Source of the DNA: Spirosoma endbachense
GTDB lineage: Bacteria; Bacteroidota; Bacteroidia; Cytophagales; Spirosomataceae
Assembly: GCF_010233585.1 (NCBI RefSeq)
Contig: NZ_CP045997.1
Span: 1,101,211-1,165,210, forward strand
Direction: 5' to 3'
Length of the DNA: 64,000 nucleotides
Below are positions 26,314 to 35,045 of the stretch, one piece after another. Position numbers and translations under genes: made by a program. The stretch's first letter is position 1. Every line of letters begins with the position of its first letter. Under the pieces are notes generated by a model. That model saw nothing but the letters and a program-made list of their open reading frames with translations. It had not been told where the DNA came from and did not search any database.

Positions 26314-27841
26314 GATGCCTGTTCAAATGCTCTTTCAGCAAATCCCTGCCATAATCATTTCCGTTGGGCGTTCTGACAACGGTATGAATATGTGTTTTTA
26401 CAGGACCTGGTCGCACCTTCGACCGATCCCAGATCGTAACGGGAATCTGATGATCAAATTCGATCAGAATAACGGGGCTATGGATACGGTAATAAAAAGG
26501 GCTGTCGGGCGCTTCGCTTTGTACCCACGTAAAGCGGGTTTCGGATAGGTGAGCTTTTACTTCCGCCATTTTTACTCGGGCATGGCCTTCCTTCATATTA
26601 CCCACATACTCTGCCACTAAATCAAGCAAAACTGCCTGTTGAGGCTTGGATAAATCGTTCGCCGAAATGCCCGTGGTGGCTATTATTTCGTTATCCTTAA
26701 AGGCTTCTGCCCAGTTGAAATCATAGTCTTTTTGATGCCATAACCTCGCTTTTTTCTTTTGCTGCGGACTCAGTGACGCATATAAAGCTTCTCCTTTTTT
26801 CCCCTCGGCTTCATACGTCCGAAGCCCTTTGTTCGGCCCCGATTCGATATTAGTCGGTTCCGAACCCATAAACGTAGGGGTCATCACCACCTGATCGCCC
26901 AGCACGAAGTAGTTGATAACCAGATGATGCCCGTCGATTTGCCAGCCCCAGGGTTCGGTATCGGAAGGCAGGCCCATAAACGTAAACCAATATTTTTCAC
27001 CACCCAGAAGTGGATTGGCCGGTGTCAGATAGGCGAGATACGTTTCCATGGCCATGATATCCGTCGACTTCTGAAGACCTTTTGGACTAAGCCCAGTGGT
27101 CAGAATGCCGAAAGCAAGGTCTTTTTGGGCCTTTGTCATTTCCTCCAGACCAATACCCGTTCGTTTGTAGAATTCGATGTTATGCCATTTTCGCCACTCA
27201 TCAGATTCAACCGGAAACAGGCACTTGGTTTTTTGGTCAGGGGTAAGAGCGTTCAGAAAGATGGTTACGGCTTGCTGAATGGGTTTGGTACCAACCCCCG
27301 TCTTTTTGATCGGAAATAAATTTCGGATGGGTTTTCCGTTCGTTGTAATACCGATAAGGGGTTTGGCCAATTCGGCAGCTTCTTCGGGCGTATTGGTTTG
27401 CCGAACGGGCATGGGTCGTGCTGATTTCACGTTTCCCGTTAACCCATCAATATAGCCCCAAAGGTCTGTTCTCACTAAAGATTCCTTTGTATCGAACGTC
27501 ACTCTTCTCCATGTATCGGTCCTGTTCTGGGTTGACTGATACCGATAGAACAGTGTTTTTCCTGCAACAGAATCAGGGAATGGGATGGTTACCTGATAAA
27601 GACCTTCGGCACCAGGAGCGCGCATGAAATAAGGGCCTTTTGTAGCACTGGCCGTATTCTCTCCTTTTTGAAAGGGCATAAGAAACCAGTAGACAGCCAC
27701 CGAATCTGGATTTGTCCATTCGGTTATCTTCAGTTTGAACATGACTTGTATATCGTTATTCGTTCGAGAACCGATAAAAGCGGTACTGGTTGCGGAAATC
27801 AGACATACACAGAGTAGGATGGCGGTAAGGGTCTGACGCAT
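26297..27841 (-). CDS. DUF3500 family exported protein
   Basis: A 514-residue protein with a signal peptide (1-21). Residues about 30-150 form an additional beta-rich domain that includes KLTITEW-like strand patterns and GLYQVTIPFPDSVAGK, resembling a small carbohydrate-binding or folding domain (inference). The DUF3500 domain follows (about 185-514) with the typical YWFTFMGLPSDTEPWGWQIDGHH, here seen as WFTFMGLP then WGWQIDGHHLVINY, and MTPTFMGSEP. DUF3500 has no established activity. The 73-bp repeated element lies 45 bp upstream of the ATG. Confidence 0.85.
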   Translation of the reverse strand: MRQTLTAILLCVCLISATSTAFIGSRTNNDIQVMFKLKITEWTNPDSVAVYWFLMPFQKGENTASATKGPYFMRAPGAEGLYQVTIPFPDSVAGKTLFYRYQSTQNRTDTWRRVTFDTKESLVRTDLWGYIDGLTGNVKSARPMPVRQTNTPEEAAELAKPLIGITTNGKPIRNLFPIKKTGVGTKPIQQAVTIFLNALTPDQKTKCLFPVESDEWRKWHNIEFYKRTGIGLEEMTKAQKDLAFGILTTGLSPKGLQKSTDIMAMETYLAYLTPANPLLGGEKYWFTFMGLPSDTEPWGWQIDGHHLVINYFVLGDQVVMTPTFMGSEPTNIESGPNKGLRTYEAEGKKGEALYASLSPQQKKKARLWHQKDYDFNWAEAFKDNEIIATTGISANDLSKPQQAVLLDLVAEYVGNMKEGHARVKMAEVKAHLSETRFTWVQSEAPDSPFYYRIHSPVILIEFDHQIPVTIWDRSKVRPGPVKTHIHTVVRTPNGNDYGRDLLKEHLNRHHAHNK

Positions 27842-27885
27842 AGGATTTTGGGTGAGGAAGGTTCATCTTTGTCGATTAGGATAGA

Positions 27886-27958
27886 CAGACAATATTCCTC
27901 AATGTCCAGCAAACAGACATTTTGTTTTAGGCCAAATGTGTTCGTTTTTAGGCCAATA
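27886..27958 (-). promoter_or_regulatory. 73-bp regulatory element upstream of DUF3500 gene (copy A)
   Basis: Aligns without gaps to 34613-34685 at about 58 of 73 positions. On the minus strand it begins with two TTGGCCTAAAA-like repeats spaced 21 bp (two helical turns) apart and ends with the invariant TTGAGGAATATTGTCTG. The latter includes a TATTGTCTG stretch that could be a variant of the Bacteroidota -7 box. The middle 26 bp are poorly conserved. The ends, rather than the middle, are kept, as expected for an activator site at fixed spacing from a core promoter. Confidence 0.6.
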
Positions 27959-27989
27959 ATGGTTGCGATCCTGGTTAGTTGCTGTGGAC

Positions 27990-30900
27990 TTAAGCAATGG
28001 GTAGTAAGAGCCTGAATTCTGTGAACTGTCCCGCTTCGCTCTGCACGTCGAGTGCACCCCCATGCCCCTTGATCACAATATCATAACTCAACGACAGCCC
28101 TAAACCCGTGCCCTCTCCCGTAGGCTTGGTCGTAAAGAAGGGTTGAAAAATCTTCGCCTTCACCGATTCCGGAATGCCCGTGCCATTGTCTTTGACCCGA
28201 ATCTGCACGCTGCCATCGACCTGAGCCGTACGCACCCAAACGGTGGGCTGATACGCCGGTGATGCTGTTTTCTGCCGTTCAGCAACCGCGTAGAAGGCAT
28301 TGTTGTACAGGTTCAACAACACCCGGCCGATCTCTTGGGGCACTAGGTTCGCCAGAGGCAAGTTTGGGGCAAAGTCGGTGACTAACTCGCAGCTAAAGGT
28401 TAGGTCTTTGGCTCGCAAACCCTGATAAGCCAGTCGTAGGTATTCATCGGCTAAGGCGTTGAGGTCGGTGGGCTCCTTCTGACCCGAGCTGGTACGGGAG
28501 TGTTCGAGCATGCCTTTGACGATGCTGCTGGCGCGTTGGCCGTGACGGGTGATTTTGCTTAAGTTGTCTTTGATATCACGGGCAATGAGTTTGATCTGGT
28601 CGGTATTTCCCTGATGGGTTTCCTCATCGAGTTCCTCCATCAGTTCGGTGCTCAGTTCGGCGAAGTTATTGACGAAGTTTAAGGGATTCTGGATTTCATG
28701 GGCGATGCCTGCCGTGAGCTCGCCCAGGGAGGCCATTTTCTCCCGCTGGATGAGTTGAGTCTGGGTGGACTTGAGCTGTTCCAATGATTGTTGGAGTTGG
28801 TTCGTTCGATCCGCCACTTTTTCTTCCAGTACCCGATTTTCTCGCCGTAAGGCGCTCGAACGGTATTGAATAAACGCCCCTATGCTTCCTCCAATAAAGA
28901 GTGCATATAGCAAATAGGCCCACCAGGATTGCCACCAGGGGGGTAAAATAACGACTGCAATTTGGGCACCTTTCTCGTTCCATACTCCATCGGCGTTGGC
29001 AGCTTTAACCCTGAATGTATATGATCCGGGTTTCAGAGCTGTATAACGGGCCTGCCGGGTTGATCCCGCCTGGACCCATTCGTTGTCGTATGGTTCAAGC
29101 TTGAATGCATATCGACACTCCGGATTACGGTTATAATGAAGCGCTGCAAATGAAAACGTCAATTCATTCTGGTTGTGGGCCAGAGTAATGTTATCTGCAA
29201 TCGACACGTCAGCAGGCAAGGGGGCATTGGAGCCAATAGCTGCTTTTTGGTTGAATATCGCTACATCTGTCAGCGTTATTTTGGGCGGGTAAGGATCGTC
29301 GAATACCTGATGTTTGGCTAACAGGCTGATGCCATGATCGCCGGGGAAGAATACGTCACCTGCCGAACTTCTAAACGGAGAATAGCGAAATACCAATCCC
29401 TGCAATCCATGCGAATTCGAGTAGGTACGAAAACGGCTGGTTGCCGGATCAAACCGGGACAGGCCATTGAATGTACTCAGCCAGAGATATCCGTCGTCAT
29501 CCGACACAATACCCATGATGCTATTATGGGAAAGGCCCTGAACGGTCGTGTAGTGTTTTGTGATCCCTTTATCGGCGTTAAACGAGAACAATCCATGAAA
29601 ATAATCACCTACCCAAAGTGTTCCATTGGGTTCTTCGTGAATGGCCGTGATTTGGCTAAACCCATTCATTGGTTCGCGATAGAACGTGAACTTGCCTGTC
29701 GCTGGATCGTAGCCGTTCAGGCCACCCCCGTTGGTCCCAATCCAGATCCGCCCTTTTTTATCTTCGTGAAGTACATTAACAACAACAGATGATAAGCCGG
29801 AATAAACCCACTTTTTGGCCAGCCGGATTAGGGTGTCACCTTCCTCAGACGTAATTTTTATGACCTGAATACCCCAAAGTTCTGGATGATAGGGTGTAGG
29901 AACGGGCATGTTGAATCGCGTTTGTGCAGACCCCTCATTCGCTCTATACTGAAGTCGGTAGGCGCCTGCCGGTAAGTGCAGAGTATCGATTTGCATGCGC
30001 CTGTTTTCACCCCCGGCGTAGCGGGTACGCGGGTAACTTATTTCCCAGACCTTACGTCCGGAGGCATCCTCAATCCAGCCGTAGTCATTCTTTTGGGCTG
30101 AGGTTACCGCACCCATCGCCGAAATAGCGACTGTAGTCGGTTGGGCGAGGGTAAATGCCTTCGTAATATCGTGCTCACTCCTGGTATGCCAGGCTGACAC
30201 AAGCCGACGGGCCGTTGTGCTAATTGTATTAACGAACCGATACAAGCTTGGATGGTAGAGTGTATCGGCCCCGTAATAATGGGTAAACTGACCTGTTTGC
30301 GGATTGAACTGATTCAACCCAAACTCGGTGCCAATCCATAAGGTACCATCCCGTGCCGACAGGATTGTCTTGATCCAATTTAAGTTCAGAGAGTTAGCGT
30401 TACCTGGATTTTGTTTATATCGGGTGAACGTCCCCCGCTTTCGATCCATCAGGTAAAGTCCGTTGGTCGTTCCTATCCAAAAGCGACCACTGGCATCTTC
30501 GGTTAGGGTGCTTACCCGGTCGTTGCCTATGGTTGCTACATTCTTCAGATCCAGGGCATAGTGGGTCAACTTTCCCGTTTTTTTATCGTACCGATCGAGT
30601 CCTGCATTCGTACCAAACCAAAGCACACCTGGTTCGGAAGGGGCTTCATAGATAGTACTTACCGCAGAAGAAGCCAGGTGAGCGAGTAGTCGAGACTGGT
30701 AATCGAAGACCGAGAAACGCGTCATCCGCGTCTGCTTGTTGAGGCCAGTATGGATGGTCCCCGCCCAGATTAAGTCGGTTTTGTCAATCAAAAACGATCC
30801 CGCTTTTCCAACTGCCAGAGCACCCGGTTGCCCGGTGTTCCGCGAGTACCGAATAAAACGCCCTGTCTTTCGGTCATATTCATCTATTCCCGCCAGTGCT

Positions 30901-31967
30901 GTCCCAAACCAGATGTTGCCATTGGTCGTCTCACCAAATGCATCGAGTACTTTATCGGATGGCGTATTCAGGTTGGTGGGGTCATGGGAAAAATGGGTAA
31001 ATAAATGGGTTTTAGGGTCCAGGCGATCCAGGCCATAAAACGTAGAAATCCAGAGAAATCCCGAGCGATCTTCATATACGGTTCGGGTCGTATCGGAAAT
31101 CAGGCTATGGGCATCGTGTGGATTGTGTCGATAATGGGCGATAAGTTGATTGGTCCTTGGATTGATCTGATACAGGCCATTGCCGTAGGTAGGCACCCAA
31201 ATCATACCTTTGCGGTCTAAACGGGGCGATTTGACGTAATTGAGGGGCGGATGTATAGCCGAAATGCCCGTTGGCTGATAGGGTCTGAATCGATCGCTGG
31301 CCCGGTCGTATCGATGCAGTCGCGCGTCAGAATTGACGGTGGCTCCCTGGCGGGTTACTACCCAAAGGTCGCCCTGGGCATCTTCCAGGAAACAGGCCAG
31401 CCGAACCCCTGTTGCCGACATGATCAATACATCGGTAAACGCCAGTCCATCCCGCTCAGCGGGATTATGCTCGTAGTGTGTCCACCGACCCATTTTGGGG
31501 TTATACTGATGTAAGACTCGTAAATTTCTCCTGTCGGTAATGACCCAAAAACTCCCCCGTCTGTCCTGGTAAATAAATTCAAACCGGCCTGGATATTCCG
31601 TTCCTTTTTCTGGCGAGTACGGTATAAATCGTTGTGTGGCCCGGTCAAAGCAATACAAACCACCCACGCAGCCTACCCATATATTGCCCTGTCGGTCTTC
31701 ATACAAATGGCAAATAGCATTGTGTTTCAGGCTGTATGGGTCGTCAGGGTCGTACTGATATACGGTCATCTGGTTGCCATCATACCGCACTAATCCGTTC
31801 TGAGTCCCCAGCCACATAAACCCCAAATGATCCTGTAGCATGCAGCTAACCGAGTTTTCGGGCAGTCCATTAGCCGTGGTAATCTGTTCAAAATAGGCTC
31901 GTGGCGACTGACTAAAGCTCATCAATGGCAGTGTCAGTAGGGTTATTACTAATACGAAACGGCTCAT
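27990..31967 (-). CDS. beta-propeller sensor histidine kinase with inserted beta domain
   Basis: A 1325-residue membrane sensor. A signal peptide (1-19) precedes two-component regulator propeller repeats (about 25-590 and 715-890), recognisable as repeated GFMWLGTQNGL- and GNIWVGCVGGL-type units. Between them at about 590-715 is a non-propeller insert with YGWIEDASGRKVWEI and LPAGAYRLQYRANEG. A Y_Y_Y domain (about 912-975), one membrane helix (near 1025), a coiled coil, HisKA with HEIQNPLNFVNNF (His near 1092) and an ATPase domain (DNGTGIPESV, GTGLGLSLSYDI) complete it. There is no receiver or AraC output, so a separate regulator must exist. It lies between the genes carrying the 73-bp element. 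Confidence 0.92.
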   Translation of the reverse strand: MSRFVLVITLLTLPLMSFSQSPRAYFEQITTANGLPENSVSCMLQDHLGFMWLGTQNGLVRYDGNQMTVYQYDPDDPYSLKHNAICHLYEDRQGNIWVGCVGGLYCFDRATQRFIPYSPEKGTEYPGRFEFIYQDRRGSFWVITDRRNLRVLHQYNPKMGRWTHYEHNPAERDGLAFTDVLIMSATGVRLACFLEDAQGDLWVVTRQGATVNSDARLHRYDRASDRFRPYQPTGISAIHPPLNYVKSPRLDRKGMIWVPTYGNGLYQINPRTNQLIAHYRHNPHDAHSLISDTTRTVYEDRSGFLWISTFYGLDRLDPKTHLFTHFSHDPTNLNTPSDKVLDAFGETTNGNIWFGTALAGIDEYDRKTGRFIRYSRNTGQPGALAVGKAGSFLIDKTDLIWAGTIHTGLNKQTRMTRFSVFDYQSRLLAHLASSAVSTIYEAPSEPGVLWFGTNAGLDRYDKKTGKLTHYALDLKNVATIGNDRVSTLTEDASGRFWIGTTNGLYLMDRKRGTFTRYKQNPGNANSLNLNWIKTILSARDGTLWIGTEFGLNQFNPQTGQFTHYYGADTLYHPSLYRFVNTISTTARRLVSAWHTRSEHDITKAFTLAQPTTVAISAMGAVTSAQKNDYGWIEDASGRKVWEISYPRTRYAGGENRRMQIDTLHLPAGAYRLQYRANEGSAQTRFNMPVPTPYHPELWGIQVIKITSEEGDTLIRLAKKWVYSGLSSVVVNVLHEDKKGRIWIGTNGGGLNGYDPATGKFTFYREPMNGFSQITAIHEEPNGTLWVGDYFHGLFSFNADKGITKHYTTVQGLSHNSIMGIVSDDDGYLWLSTFNGLSRFDPATSRFRTYSNSHGLQGLVFRYSPFRSSAGDVFFPGDHGISLLAKHQVFDDPYPPKITLTDVAIFNQKAAIGSNAPLPADVSIADNITLAHNQNELTFSFAALHYNRNPECRYAFKLEPYDNEWVQAGSTRQARYTALKPGSYTFRVKAANADGVWNEKGAQIAVVILPPWWQSWWAYLLYALFIGGSIGAFIQYRSSALRRENRVLEEKVADRTNQLQQSLEQLKSTQTQLIQREKMASLGELTAGIAHEIQNPLNFVNNFAELSTELMEELDEETHQGNTDQIKLIARDIKDNLSKITRHGQRASSIVKGMLEHSRTSSGQKEPTDLNALADEYLRLAYQGLRAKDLTFSCELVTDFAPNLPLANLVPQEIGRVLLNLYNNAFYAVAERQKTASPAYQPTVWVRTAQVDGSVQIRVKDNGTGIPESVKAKIFQPFFTTKPTGEGTGLGLSLSYDIVIKGHGGALDVQSEAGQFTEFRLLLPIA

Positions 31968-32143
31968 TGGTCGGTTTAAAAGAGAGGGTTTAAGGAGTCT
32001 ACCTACTTGGTTTTGTCATTCGGCAGAGCCAGTATAAAAACAAGGTAAGCATAAATTGGAGAAGCTTAGACTACTGGTTATCAGTATATCAAGGCTGTAG
32101 GCAGGAGTAGCTTCACCCGCTGGTTATGCAAAAACTGGCCGAC

Positions 32144-34567
32144 TCATTGCGTGAGCCGTCCACGTTCTTCTTCCGAACCAGTCGCCCGTCGATTGGCTGC
32201 TTTCACCGTCTGGCTACCGAAATTGCGTGAGTAGGTGAATCGAATCACGCGCGGCTCGAAGTGGTATGTACCCCGGTCGTTCAGGTTAAGGGCTGGTATG
32301 TTACTTTGGGTGCTATAAATATTGGTCCAGAATAAATCACTGACTGCCAGTCGGAATGTACCTTTATCGGCAGTCAGTATCTTTTGAACACCGACGATAA
32401 CCTGCCCTGAAGCTCGCGTACGATACAGGCCAACAATCGATGGACTCTGATACATACCAGTCACCTCAGCAGTGAACCGGCGAGGCAGTTTAATCGTATG
32501 CGACGAGGTAAGTTGAAGCGTATAGGCTTTCTGGTTTACAGGCTGACTCTGGTATGTTGTCGTCAGGTTCTGGTAAAAGCCCGTCAGATTGTTTTGACTT
32601 TGCCACCAGGAAGTAATCGCTATCGGCAGGCTTGTCGTTAACGCGAGCGTGTTTTGCCGGGCCATATTTTCGGGGTAGTAGTACAGCTGATTGGTTGCTG
32701 GGTTGAGGTGCGGTTGAAGTGTCGCAATTACGTTCTGGCTCTGCGTATATTTCAGCGAAAAAATATAAGTATCCTTAAAAATATAGTTGCCCTGAATGGC
32801 ATCGGATAGGGTAGGAAACAAGGCTGGATTGCCAGAAACGTATGTATTGGGGTCATAAAACACAAAGAACGGTGCCAGATCGTCGTAGGATGGCCGAGTG
32901 ATCCGTCGGTTATAGGCCAGGTTGATGGCGTGTTTCCTACTGAATTTTCGGGACAGAAAGACACTCGGGAAAAAGTTGCCATATCGCCGGTGTACCAACA
33001 ATTTTCCTTCCGGAGTTTCAATGTCGGTTTGGGTATATTCATAGCGAACCCCGGCCTGAAGCGTTGTTTTAGCATCGAGTGGCTGGTTTAGGCTGGCATA
33101 CCCGGCCAGAATCGTCTCGGTGAGGCTATATCGATTGGTGAAAAGCGTATCCGCTTGCCAGCGATCCCCAACTCGCCGATCTAAAGTGATGGAATTATTG
33201 AGCGAGGTAGTAGTCGCTTTCAGGCCGGTTTCTAAACGACCTTTCGCGCTGAGCGGCTTTATAAAGTCTGTTTTGAGTACCCACATTCGAACAGGTGTTT
33301 CTTTCAGTGTCCTGAATTGTTGCTCATCCTGCGTAGCTGCCTTTAGATTCTGAATAGTATTGACGTAGTAAGCAGGATTCTGATTGACGTAATACAGCCG
33401 GTCAATATCCAGGCTCCATTCCTGCTTATTCGGGAAAACATGCCGTAGATTAACGTTTATGAGTCCATGCTGCCAGTGGTTGGTTCGGTGAGCCAGTATT
33501 GCATTCTGGCTGATGAGTTCCTGATTTTTCCGGACCGAAGAAAGTGTGGGCATGTCGGCCGACCATTTATTGCTGAATCCTGAGATCAGCCCACTCAGCG
33601 TTGTATGTGGATTTAGTGTATAATCGAACCCAATTCTGGCCGTATGGATGGTACGAAGCGGATAGCGATTTGAGACAATGTCGGTCATGAGGGGGCCGTC
33701 GGTTTGCGACACTACACGGCTCAGGGCATACTCTTCCCAACTCCGATTCCGGATAAATGAGTAGCCGCCATATAGGTTAAGTTTCTGTTGCCGGTGGTTG
33801 AGGTTGAGCGTAGCCGAAGGACGTTCATACCAGCCGTAGCCAAACGTAGCTGACAGGTTGCCATTGGTACCATAGGCACTGTTTTTCTTCGTAACAATAT
33901 TGATAAGCCCTGCATCACCCTCGGCATCATAGCGGGCGGGTGGTGTGGTTATGAGTTCAATTTTTTCAATATCGCTGGCAGTCATTCCCGCCAGCATTTC
34001 CATCACCGTCGCTATGGGCAAGCGCGTAAGTTTACCGTTAAGCATCACCATCACGCCCCCTTTGCCGCTCATGGTCAGGCTATTGTTCTGGCGGTTAACG
34101 GTTACGCCCGGCGAACGTTCGAGGATGTCCAGAGCGGAGCCGCCAGCTGCTGTAATGCTGCTTTGCACATTGATCACCATGCGGTCAATCTGCTGTTCGA
34201 ACAAGGGTTTTTGAGCTGTCACCGTCACTTCGCCGAGCGTTTTGGTCGCTGGACTCAGAATCAGTGCAGGCAGCTTATTCGCCGTAGTGCCAACCGACAC
34301 GGTTTGGGAGCGAGTTGAGGCATAACCCACAGCCGAAGCCGCCAGTCGATACTGACCCGGTTGAATGTTCTCGAATTCATACACACCGGTTTCTTTGCTG
34401 ATGGTACCTTTAACTAAACTGGAATCGCGGGCACTAAGCAAGGCAATTGTGGCGAAGGGCAAGGGCTTACCCGCTTCATCGCGAATCGATCCGTTAAGGG
34501 TCGTTTGGGCCAGGACGGAGGTAGCCAACCCCAAAATTAAGCAGCAGATTTGGTAGGATAATTTCAT
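32144..34567 (-). CDS. outer-membrane beta-barrel protein with carboxypeptidase-like domain
   Basis: An 807-residue outer-membrane protein of the OMP_b-brl_3 type. It has a signal peptide (1-20), a carboxypeptidase-regulatory-like domain (about 24-105), a plug-like domain (about 115-230 with GGSALDILERSPGV and TTPPARYDAEGDAGLINIV) and a barrel. Compared with the receptors at 1551 and 38611 it is more distant, having TTPPARYDAEG in place of TSPSAKYDAEG. The ATG at 34567 is preceded by the second copy of the 73-bp element, suggesting shared control with the DUF3500 gene. Confidence 0.88.
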   Translation of the reverse strand: MKLSYQICCLILGLATSVLAQTTLNGSIRDEAGKPLPFATIALLSARDSSLVKGTISKETGVYEFENIQPGQYRLAASAVGYASTRSQTVSVGTTANKLPALILSPATKTLGEVTVTAQKPLFEQQIDRMVINVQSSITAAGGSALDILERSPGVTVNRQNNSLTMSGKGGVMVMLNGKLTRLPIATVMEMLAGMTASDIEKIELITTPPARYDAEGDAGLINIVTKKNSAYGTNGNLSATFGYGWYERPSATLNLNHRQQKLNLYGGYSFIRNRSWEEYALSRVVSQTDGPLMTDIVSNRYPLRTIHTARIGFDYTLNPHTTLSGLISGFSNKWSADMPTLSSVRKNQELISQNAILAHRTNHWQHGLINVNLRHVFPNKQEWSLDIDRLYYVNQNPAYYVNTIQNLKAATQDEQQFRTLKETPVRMWVLKTDFIKPLSAKGRLETGLKATTTSLNNSITLDRRVGDRWQADTLFTNRYSLTETILAGYASLNQPLDAKTTLQAGVRYEYTQTDIETPEGKLLVHRRYGNFFPSVFLSRKFSRKHAINLAYNRRITRPSYDDLAPFFVFYDPNTYVSGNPALFPTLSDAIQGNYIFKDTYIFSLKYTQSQNVIATLQPHLNPATNQLYYYPENMARQNTLALTTSLPIAITSWWQSQNNLTGFYQNLTTTYQSQPVNQKAYTLQLTSSHTIKLPRRFTAEVTGMYQSPSIVGLYRTRASGQVIVGVQKILTADKGTFRLAVSDLFWTNIYSTQSNIPALNLNDRGTYHFEPRVIRFTYSRNFGSQTVKAANRRATGSEEERGRLTQ

Positions 34568-34612
34568 GGCGGATAGTTTGAAAGGAGGTGTCTGTCCATC
34601 AGTATTGACGAG

Positions 34613-34685
34613 CAGACAATATTCCTCAACTTCCGCAGAACGGGCGTTCCTGTTCAGGCCAAATGCGTTCGTTTTTAGGCCAATA
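34613..34685 (-). promoter_or_regulatory. 73-bp regulatory element upstream of barrel gene (copy B)
   Basis: Second copy of the element at 27886-27958, at the same distance class (46 bp) from its start codon. Of the 17 bp nearest the gene all match, and of the 34 bp farthest away all but two or so match. The two TTGGCCT repeats keep their 21-bp phasing. Confidence 0.6.
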
Positions 34686-34720
34686 GATAAATGACTTCAT
34701 CGTGTTAGGACATTCGCTGA

Positions 34721-34802
34721 GAACCGTGCCGCCGTAACGGCGGACCGTGGTTACTGATGCTGCTCCTGATAACCACGGTCCGCCGTTACGGTGGCACGGT
34801 TC
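34721..34802. repeat. 33-bp palindrome with 16-nt loop
   Basis: Arms 34721-34753 and 34770-34802 are complementary over 33 bp with one G-T mismatch. The loop CTGATGCTGCTCCTGA resembles that of the 12135-12176 palindrome. It lies between the barrel gene start and the end of the monooxygenase gene. It is too long and lacks the T-tract of an ordinary terminator, so a dispersed palindromic repeat (REP or miniature-element type) is more likely. Confidence 0.65.
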
Positions 34803-35045
34803 TGTGCGAAAGTCCTAAGTATAAACCTCGCCAGGCCGATATCGACCCGTTTCATGGTTATACATCCGAACCAGGGCTGCTACACCGATAGTCGTTCAGC
34901 GGCCTGGCGAGTATGATGACTATGGGTGTACAGGGATGCTGAAGCCGGGATCGGAGGGAACTGGCAGGCTGTTCGGATTACTATAATCTGTTACAGGGAG
35001 TTTAAACTGTTTGTATGAGCTGGCAGTCCTGCTTATTGCCAGCGT
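34803..35045. other. intergenic region with long-range inverted repeat and possible coding remnant
   Basis: Contains a perfect 12-bp inverted repeat (34827-34838 with 34900-34911, CTCGCCAGGCCG) 61 bp apart. Nearer the monooxygenase, GCTGGCA at 35019-35025 pairs with 35037-35043 as a weak hairpin. On the minus strand about 34919-35047 is open and reads, near its end, KLPVTDYSNPNSLPVPSDPG and then FSIPVHP before a stop. This has a protein-like composition but no start, so it may be the tail of a lost gene. Confidence 0.3.
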
